64,000 nucleotides of DNA from Orobanche coerulescens. Taxonomy: Eukaryota > Streptophyta > Magnoliopsida > Lamiales > Orobanchaceae. The notes beneath the pieces were generated by a model. The model did not search any database. It saw only the letters and a program-made list of their open reading frames with translations, and was not told the origin of the DNA. The position numbers and the translations under genes were made by a program. Where the stretch lies: contig CM065812.1 in NCBI GenBank assembly GCA_033398695.1, forward strand, positions 142,482,858 through 142,546,857, given 5' to 3'. This document shows, one piece after another, positions 56,629-64,000 of the stretch. Each line of letters begins with the position of its first letter. Position 1 is the stretch's first letter.

Positions 56629-57551
56629 ATGAGTATGATGGGAAAGCTTAACTTCTTTCTTGGATTACAAGTTAAGCAGATAGAAAATGGAATTTTCATC
56701 AACCAAGTCAAATATACCAGAGATCTAATCAAAAGATTTGGAATGGAATCCGTCAAGCCAGCAAGAATTCCTATGAGCACAAGTACTCACCTAGATGCAG
56801 ATGAGGGAGGCATATCAGTGGATTCAACCCACTACAGAGGACTTATTGGATCATTGTTATACCTCACTGCAAGCAGGCCAGACATATCTTATGCCATAGG
56901 AGTTTGTGCACGATTTCAATCCAAGCCTAGCCTAAGAAGTCGCACCTAGATGCAGCAAAGAGAATAATTAAATACCTTAAGTCTATAGTCAATGTTGGAC
57001 TATGGTATCCAAAGGACGATAACTTCGAGCTGTCAGGATATTCAGATGCAGATTTCGCAGGATGCAAAATTAATAGGAAAAGCACTAGTGGGACGTGCCA
57101 ATTCCTAGGAACCAGACTGATATTCTGGTTTAGCAAGAAGCAGGTTTCTAACTCTATTTCCACCACAGAGTCAGAATACCTAGCTGTAGGTAGTTGTTGT
57201 GCCCAGATCTTTTGGATCAGACAGCAGCTAAGGGACTACAATATCATTGCCAATGAAGTCCCTATCTGGTGTGACAACAACAGTGCTATTGCAATAACCA
57301 ACAATCCGGTTTTGCATTCAAGGACCAAGCACATTGATGTTAAACACCACTTCATTAGAGATCACATGCTTAACAAGAGAGTCAGAGTTGAAAGAGTCAG
57401 CACGGACTATCAAATTGCTGATATCTTTACCAAACCTTTGCCAGAAGAAAGGTTTTTGGAGCTGAGTAGAGAACTTGGTCTACTAGATTGGGAATCTAGT
57501 ACAGAAGAAAAAGCCAGCTGTAGCGATCAGGCGAAGGACGGACTTAGCTGA
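56629..57551 (+). pseudogene. Sirevirus-5 RT thumb and RNase H
   Basis: MSMMGKLNFFLGLQVKQ continues RT, then SLLYLTASRPDISYAIGVCARFQ. A frameshift near 56,930 shifts to HLDAAKRIIKYLKS. RNase H shows YSDADFAGCKINRKSTSGTCQF, SKKQVSNSISTTESEYLAVGSCCAQ, CDNNSAIAITNNPVLHSRTKHIDVKHHFIRDH and DIFTKPLPEERF, ending at 57,551. Confidence 0.88.
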
Positions 57552-57720
57552 TCGAAGGAATCAGAACCTACCTAAAGACGAAGGACAGACGAAGAAACCT
57601 AGCTGATCAAATCTCAGGCGAGAAGTCAGAGGAGTCAACTCACCTGATACAGAGCAGTCAACGGTCAACCAGCTAAGTTCTCTAATCTTAACCGACTTTT
57701 GAATATTAAATTACTATCTG

Positions 57721-57772
<52 letters not shown>

Positions 57773-58121
57773 ATATTATATTAATTTTGGTTCACAAGTG
57801 GCGTAATACTATATGCTTTAAATACACGTGGCAATCACATGATAAATCAACCTCCACTGTGACCAATTAAAATCCAACCGTCCAATTTTAAAATCAAAAC
57901 CTGGACCACTGATTAAAATTTGAAATTTAAAAAGGAATCTCAAAAGGCGGTCCACTGATTTAAAATAAAAGATTATTTAATTTCAGTGTCGTTTCACTTT
58001 CTTTTTAAGGACGGAAAAACCCATTTACTTTATCTTTACCAGTCTTTCATAAACCCTAATTTACAGAGCGAAAAATCCTTTGAACGCTAAATACACTAAG
58101 AAATTTTCTATATTTGCATAA
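57552..58121 (+). promoter_or_regulatory. spacer with (TA)n run upstream of Sirevirus-5 extra ORF
   Basis: A perfect (TA)n run of about 48 bp lies at 57,722-57,769. Downstream are TTTAAATACACGTGGC (with a G-box-type CACGTGGC at about 57,821-57,828) and an AT-rich leader with AAACCCTAATTT before the ATG at 58,122. Unlike Sirevirus-1, no CpG palindrome array is present. A promoter here is conjecture. Confidence 0.35.
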
Positions 58122-61100
58122 ATGGAAGCTTACTTTGAAGGAGTAAATATGAAGGCTGTCAAGGACCAGATCATATTTTTACTGGTCGTTGATTTCGAAG
58201 GTCTCTTAGAATCAAATCTGGAAAATTACGACGTCCTTGACCTTATTCGTTGATGAAGCTAAATAGGATCTACCCATTTCTGGATATCAGCCCCAAACAT
58301 CTGTACAAGGAGGACGTAATCACATTTTACCGCGAAGCACGTGTGATTGAAGCAGGAATTAGGAGCAATGTCGGCGGAGTTCAGATTGACATATCACCGG
58401 AATCGATTCGGAAAGTTTTTGGTATGAAGCATCATGGCATAGCGGTCGAGGCCCTCAAGCAGACAGCAACCGACACATGGCTAAATATTAAGGCGGACGA
58501 TCAGCCAACGAAGCTAAAGCTCACCGCCAAGAGGAGCGAAATAAAAAGGGTATATCGGTATGTGTTGGACATCACCAATAAAATCGTCATGGGCATGTCC
58601 GGAAGTTATGACCAACCATCGTCGGCAAAATTCATGGTGCTGGGAGCACTAATTCAGGATGAGCCGATCGATTGGTCAGACTATATTTTCAGGCAATTTG
58701 TTCGAGAGGTCAACAAGGACAAATGGCTTGTTGACGAGAAGAAATTCAGATACAAGCTGGCGTTTGGAATGCAACTAAGTTAGATCCTTGAGAAGATGGG
58801 TGTGGCGAAGGGAAGTACTGACCCATTCCACATCAACAAGAGACTTGGTCACCTAGACCAAGAGACTTTGAGGAAGCTCGGAAGCAATAGAAGAGCAGCA
58901 CAGATGATAAAAGAGTTGTCTGACTCAAGGACCTACTACAGACCTTCACCAGACGACTCGGACCAACCTGCAGACAACAACCCTCCTGCAGCCAAGTCGG
59001 ATTCAGAGTCAGACGACACGCCCATTGCTGTTCGGTTCAAAAGATGGGGACCAGCCCCTGGTGAGCCATCCATCATGCATTCATCACCAGAACCCTCACC
59101 AAAAAGGCCCAGGCGACTGTAGTTCAGCCAAGAGGAGCAACAAGAACAATATCCCAGTCCTGCAGCCAAGTCGCCTATCCACCTGGAGGACCAGCCTGCT
59201 CCGGGCAGCCTGGAGACTCAGATTGTTCTTCTACTCACTCCAGCATTCATTTCAGAAGAGGAGGAAACAAGTTTAATCATTTCCATCCCTGAGGCAAATT
59301 ACACTTTTCATCTGTTGGACAACAATATTTTCAATTTATCCCTAGAGCAACTTCAATTGGTCAAACCACAAGCTCTAAAACACTCCTTTATCCATATTTT
59401 TGAAGAATGGAAAACCTTTAAATCACTTTCTTTTACTGAACTTGAAGCCTATGTTGAAACCAGTGGTTGGGAATATCCCCAAGCCACAGAAGATGTGTTG
59501 GTACATTTTTGTAAACTATCAGACACGATTTTGATTCTTCAGGAAAATTGGTTCATGTCCCATTTCAAAACCAACATGGACCAATTTATCCACTCCATAA
59601 TGTATAGTATTTTTGACGGTTCTTTTGAGAAAGAAGAAGAAGAGGAGAAAGAAGAAAAGGGGATAAGAATTGAAGAAGTAGAAGAAGAAATTATTGTGAT
59701 TGATGATGAAGAAGAGATACATGAAGAAAAGGAAAAAGAAAATATTTTAGTTGAAAAGGAAACAGAAGGAGAATAAGTTAAAAAACGGAGGAGTTAGTAG
59801 ATGAAGAAGAAGAAGAAGGAGAAGTAGTTGAACAGGAAGATGGAGAAGAAAAGGAAGATGGTGAAAAAGATAAGGATGATGAAGAAGATGATGATAAAGA
59901 TAAAAAGAATGATAATGATGATGATGATGATAAGGATGATGGAGGAGAAAAAGAGACTGAGAAAGATAAAGGAAAGAAGAATATTGAAGAGGAAGAAAAG
60001 AAGGAGGAAGAAGAGAAGAAGTCAGAAAAAGAAGAAGAAGAAAAGTAGAAGCAAGAAAAAGAGCCAGAAAAGGAGGTCAGCAGATGTGGTCAGCGCCGCC
60101 AGTATACCAGCCTAGATGAAGACCTGGCTGAAGATTCCAGATCGGGGACCCCTGAACAGACCCCATCTGGAATGTCTGCTGCAGATAGGAGTCTACAGTC
60201 AGATGGGTCGGTTGCACGCCTACCTGCAGGAGTAGAGGGCTCAGGCGAGTTATCTCCACCAACATCACACATTTCACCTGCGATGACCAAGATAATCAGA
60301 CAAGTAGTTAAGGACACTATTGGAGAACTACTTGCTTCTCAGATCACCCCTGATCTCCAATCTATCGTAAAAATCGATACTTTGCTGCAGCGGGACATTC
60401 TCCAACCTCTTCCTCGTACAAACAACAGAATGCCATTTGGCATGTCTGACTGGATGCATCGAATGGAACAGCAGTTGACCACTTTGGTTGATGCTGGCAA
60501 AAAGGGGGAAGAAAGGATTCAGGGGGAAGGCAACATTCAAGGAGAAATAAGGGAAGAGATGAGAACTAAGAAGAGGCAAGATGTCCAGTTGATCACTGCT
60601 GGGACATATTCAGCAAAGAGGAAGGGAGAAACTATAGAATCAGAACAGGCTGATGATCAGCCTGCAGGCAAAAGAAGGAGGAACAGAGGAGGATTCGAGC
60701 TTACTCCAGAATGGGAAGGCAAAGAGTTATGGTACGTTGAAGATTTTGTACCTACTGAAGCTTTACCCATGTGGGGATCTGCAAAGAAAAGGTTCATCAG
60801 AGATTACTATATCTGGGAAATACTCCAGGATAGTAGCTGCTCTCCACAGCAGATTTTCATCAATTTCATGGAAGAAGCTCATCCACAACTCTGGGCTATC
60901 CTTATAAAACATGCAGAGGCACGCAATGCATATCCCATGATCCTTCTTTTCAGGGCCAAAGAATCTCCCACTTTGGAGAAAGGTAATGTTTTGGATGAAC
61001 TTGCACTCCAAATAAAGATCAAGAAACTGTGTTGAAAACAAGTTCTCCTCTCAAGAAGAGCAAGATTTTGCAGCTCTTGTTGTAAGAAGAAAGTATGGTC

Positions 61101-61189
61101 TTGTTCCTGTTAAAATAAGACCAATTGGAGCTCAACCATTCAGACCTGCCAAGCAGCCTATCCGAAGAGGCAGAGGCAGAGGCAGATGA
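58122..61189 (+). pseudogene. Sirevirus-5 extra ORF, very long, with acidic domain and RG tail
   Basis: One original gene of about 1,020 codons is inferred. It starts MEAYFEGVNMKAVKDQ at 58,122; a frameshift near 58,250 leads to IYPFLDISPKHLYKEDVITFYREA and VGGVQIDISPESIRKVFGM. LAFGMQLS, a stop (58,781-58,783) and ILEKMGV follow. These match the FYANL...ISSEILHELFGL and LPFGSILTVIFRHFRV motifs of Sirevirus-1's extra ORF in order. The next parts are a Ser/Pro/acidic linker, a stop at 59,120-59,122, a folded-looking segment (MDNNIFNLSLEQLQL), a Glu/Asp/Lys-rich tract (59,625-60,070), a coiled-coil-like region (MSDWMHRMEQQLTTLVDAGKK), a basic KRRRNRGG patch, and the end PIRRGRGRGR. No signal peptide or membrane span is seen. 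The basic C-terminus suggests nucleic-acid binding. Function unknown. Confidence 0.7.
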
Positions 61190-61400
61190 CTTACATTTAT
61201 TTTTGTACTTGTAAAATTCTCTTGTAAATTTAAGATATGTATTTGTAATCAATTCAGAAAATTTTATAACAGTCTTTTGAATGACAATTTCCAGTTGTCT
61301 CAAAAATTAGACTGATTTTAGTTTGTGACTTGCACTCAAGTGCAGACTTGTTCATTTGAATATTTGCTTAAGTTTTGCCATCATCAAAATAGGGGGAATT
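61190..61400 (+). other. Sirevirus-5 3' untranslated region and polypurine tract
   Basis: About 200 bp of AT-rich sequence ends in TAGGGGGAATT (61,390-61,400), directly before the LTR start TGTTAGGAAT. Confidence 0.75.
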
Positions 61401-62819
61401 TGTTAGGAATACTTGTTAGATTTTGATGATGTCATTAATATAATTCAAATGTTTATTACTTGGCAAAAATGTAAGGAAGAACCAAATGAGTATCTTCCAT
61501 AGGCCAAATTATGTCAAGTTTAATACTTGGCAAAATGTAAATAAGAACCAAATGAGTATCTTATATAGGCCAAAATAAGTTAGGCAAAAATCAGCTAAGT
61601 ACTAAAGAACAGCTGAGTTCATCAGAGAGGTACAGTCGAGTTAAGTCAGAGAAGTTCTGGTCAACAAAAATCATCAGGGATGTTTGACCAGACTGCAGTC
61701 AAGTAACCTCAGACAAGTCATCTGATCAAGCGAGTCACAAACAGTGAACATCTGAGAAGCCCAGACTGCAGAGAAGTTAACTTCACATCAGCCTACTCGA
61801 GATCAGCCAAGTACTCCAAGTCCATGTCAGCATGCGTTGAAAAGTCAATTATTACATAAAGTCACATGCAACGTGAAGAGACAAATTGGAGAGATTCCCG
61901 CTAAAGATATGAAATGAATAATTCATCCAGGCCTACCACTGAAGACTTTAATCTTATTATATTCAAAAGATTTGGCGTCTCACATGCAAGTCTTCACAAC
62001 GGTCGGAAGATGGATTAAATTATGGGAATCCAGCCTTGCAACGTTCAGAAAGTAAACAATGAAGTCTACATCTCCAACGGACGGATTTGTTGAAAATATT
62101 TGCAACGCCTGTGAAGGAAAAGCTCAGAGATCGTGACCTATATATTTCCAAAGATTTGAAGCTGAGCAAAAACATACAACACATAAAAATGTTGCGAACA
62201 AACATTCAGAGCAATCAAAGCATTCAAAGCAATCTAAAAGGAACTATAGCATCGTGAAAAGAGCAGTTCTCAAAAGTTCATACTTGAAGAAGCTCTTAGT
62301 TGGAGAAGACAAAAACTCGTGTCTTTAATCCTGAGTTCGGGGTACTTCACTAGTTGAAGTTCGAGACTGTAAAGGCATCCAAGGATCGCGGATCAAGAGG
62401 TTCAAGGCAGTCAAGAGTGTTGCAATGGCAAGGATTTCCACCGGTTGGAAGCTGTTGTAATTTGGTTGACTCACTGTAATCTTTATCACTGGTTGACAAT
62501 TATAATGAATTCATCTCCAACTGGTTTGGATAAAAGTGGATTAGTAGAGGATTACCCCACCTCTGAGACCACTATAACTGCCTGCGTATTTTATTGTTTT
62601 ATAGCATCATACCTTAACTGCTGCATTCATTGTTAAGTGTTTCATTAGTTGTTTTATTCGTCATCAGCTGACTTTCGCACGTATTGAGAACAAACGACTC
62701 TAAGTCATTTGTATATCTATCAGCTGAAGAAACTTACTCTTTGTGAAAAAGAGTTTAAGAGTTTCAATAAGTCTATTCACCTCCCTATAGACTTATTCCT
62801 GGACGACTTGTGACCTACA
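61401..62819 (+). repeat. Sirevirus-5 3' LTR
   Basis: This 1,419-bp LTR starts TGTTAGGAAT and ends GTGACCTACA. The TATA box CTATATATTTCC lies near 62,138. U3 has AT-rich direct repeats (GGCAAAA-TGTAA-GAACCAAATGAGTATCTT at 61,464 and 61,531) and many GTCAGAGAAGT-like motifs rather than CpG palindromes. No partner LTR is in the window. Confidence 0.82.
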
Positions 62820-64000
62820 AGTCATTACAGTGCCGCGGACCCCACACCAGGAGATCCACCAGGTGAACACGACCAAAATACAATTGACCAAAAGGGAGAA
62901 TCACAATCCCTACTATGATATCCAACATAATATTCCGATATGGAATTTCAAAGACCAAAGTGGGCCAACATGGCCAAAATAAAAATACAACATCATCCAC
63001 GAGCCTTGCTCGGATAGTACAAAATGACAATAACTGGCGAAACTAGAGTAATCCAAACTCTCTGACCGATGTGAACACCGAAACATCTCGGACTAGTATC
63101 ACTCGAATGCCTCATCGCCATCGTCATGCCCCTGTGTCTCAACTCTCTCCTCGCAAGAACCTAAAACATGAAAACATGTTCCGCCCCCACGGGGTCAGTC
63201 ATCTAGATAATGAACATCAAATACATGTACAACATGATATGCATCCAAAGGCAGAATGAACAGTACAACAATGGTAATATGTGATGCTCACAAACCAAGG
63301 TAAGAATCGATCATTCGTAAAACACTATGCCCACGGCATACGATCGGTACCTGCTCACCAGGTTAGAACACAAGTGTCTGACGGTGAATCATCAATATAG
63401 AACACAACAATACATTGCTCGGAGGTAAACCAAGCCAGAGCTAAAGTAAAATACGAATTACAATGCCCGAAGGCTCCAACGGATATACCAATACATCACA
63501 ATGGCCTGAAAGCCCCTCAGTCGAAGCTGCCAATCATCACAATGGTCTGCAACCACTCAGCCGAAGCTGTCAATCATCACAATGGCCCGAAGCCAAAACA
63601 GCCCGAAGTTGTATCACATGAGATCATCCAATTACCGTGACCTGCTGAATTGCAGGTGCTGGGAAACCGACCGCGAAGGTTCAAGCCCCAGACTTACCTA
63701 TTATGAGATCACCCAGTGACCGTGACCTACTGAACTGTAGGTATTGGGAAACCAACCGCGAAAGTTCAAGCCCCAAACTTACCCATAATGAGATCATCAA
63801 CATGACTGTGACCTACTAAACTATAGGTGTTGGGAAACCAACCGCGAAGGTTCAAGCCCCAAATTTACCCATCGAGCACTAGCCACGACTAGCCTCCAAA
63901 CACAATTAATCATTCGATTTGAAGACTTGTTCAATACGTATGAAGTTCCAAACTCAAAGATGACTAATAATCTCATCAAACTCGTAATCATATTCGTATT
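62820..64000 (-). repeat. Tekay-B-like LTR, second copy (mosaic, runs off the window)
   Basis: CATTACAGTGCCGCGGACCCC at 62,824 aligns with 47,754 of the Tekay-B LTR and continues in step to about 63,905, including the 85-bp array. The first bases of the LTR are lost at the Sirevirus-5 insertion. From about 63,910 it instead follows LTR-A (46,790-46,873: ATCATTCGA, TTGTTCAATACGTATGAA). This is probably the 5' LTR of Tekay-B or a close relative that has recombined. Confidence 0.65.
63618..63872. repeat. 85-bp tandem repeat, three copies (partner LTR)
   Basis: Units start at 63,618, 63,703 and 63,788, matching the array at 48,555-48,809 in period and order. Confidence 0.88.

Larger units (their letters stand above)
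54183..62819 (+). mobile_element. Sirevirus-5 (Ty1/copia), 5'-truncated
   Basis: In plus orientation the element shows protease, integrase, RT, RNase H, a (TA)n run, a very long extra ORF, polypurine tract and 3' LTR (61,401-62,819). The 5' LTR and gag are missing; the sequence starts at a gag tail (QIWVPKSLLV) fused to a CACTA end. At the right edge, AGTCA follows the LTR inside a Tekay-B-like LTR. All genes are damaged. Confidence 0.88.

Noticed and set aside
57722..57769. (TA)n run as a promoter or origin
   Set aside because: Perfect TA microsatellites occur at several unrelated places (4,020, 26,968, 47,206), so the simplest reading is slippage.
59828..60115. 95-codon Lys/Met-rich ORF
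   Set aside because: It is an out-of-frame reading of the GAA/GAT tract. The acidic frame is the one continuous with flanking extra-ORF sequence.

Overview
This is nuclear plant DNA, most likely from a eudicot. Nearly all of it is LTR retrotransposons nested inside one another. The retroelement classes are typical of angiosperms: Ty3/gypsy of the Athila, Tat-like and chromovirus Tekay types, and Ty1/copia of the Sirevirus type plus one other copia. There are also a hAT MITE and CACTA ends. I found no intact host gene, tRNA gene, rRNA gene or CRISPR array. The only non-transposon coding traces are two small degenerate zinc-finger fragments near 43 kb.

Layout, resolved from LTR ends and target-site duplications (TSDs). 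The oldest frame is a plus-strand Tat/Athila-like gypsy element whose 3' internal region and LTR appear as pieces at 13,024-13,554, 23,416-25,620 and 41,780-42,027. Into it went: (i) Tekay-1 (+, 3' part, 1-13,023), itself split in its 3' LTR by a complete Athila (-, 2,296-12,854, TSD ACTGT); (ii) Sirevirus-1 (-, 13,555-23,410, TSD ATTTG); (iii) a hAT MITE (23,679-24,319); (iv) a composite at 25,621-41,774 flanked by ACAGC, made of gag-only Sirevirus-3 joined to a deleted copia (Copia-4), with a Tekay-type LARD (29,037-37,400) inside a Sirevirus-3 LTR; (v) Tekay LTR-A (from 42,028), holding a CACTA end and zinc-finger gene fragments, and cut at 47,729 by gag-only Tekay-B. Tekay-B holds a CACTA 5' end (53,061), the 5'-truncated Sirevirus-5 (+, 54,183-62,819) and a second, mosaic LTR (62,820-64,000).

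Coding state. Every gag-pol is broken. Athila and Sirevirus-1 retain almost the whole polyprotein with few lesions. Many stops sit where a C-to-T change in a CAG or CGA codon would put them, as expected of methylated, silenced copies. Both long sireviruses carry an extra ORF after RNase H with shared motifs.

The most interesting signal is regulatory. Several unrelated families carry arrays of about 12-bp CpG-containing palindromes just upstream of the LTR TATA box, at fixed spacing: 21 bp in Athila (GTGCCGCGGCAC type) and 23-24 bp in Sirevirus-1 and Tekay (TAGCGTRCGCTA / TAACGTACGTTA type). Identical 12-13-mers, the same 19/23-bp spacings and a second module (CAGTCCAG-GGCT-CTG) are shared between copia sireviruses and gypsy Tekay LTRs. 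Similar arrays followed by a TATA box also lie inside Sirevirus-1, in front of its extra ORF, and inside Athila, between pol and the 3' LTR. Palindromes in Sirevirus LTRs have been reported in maize (from memory). Sharing across copia and gypsy, and internal copies at the extra-gene position, are what I would follow up.
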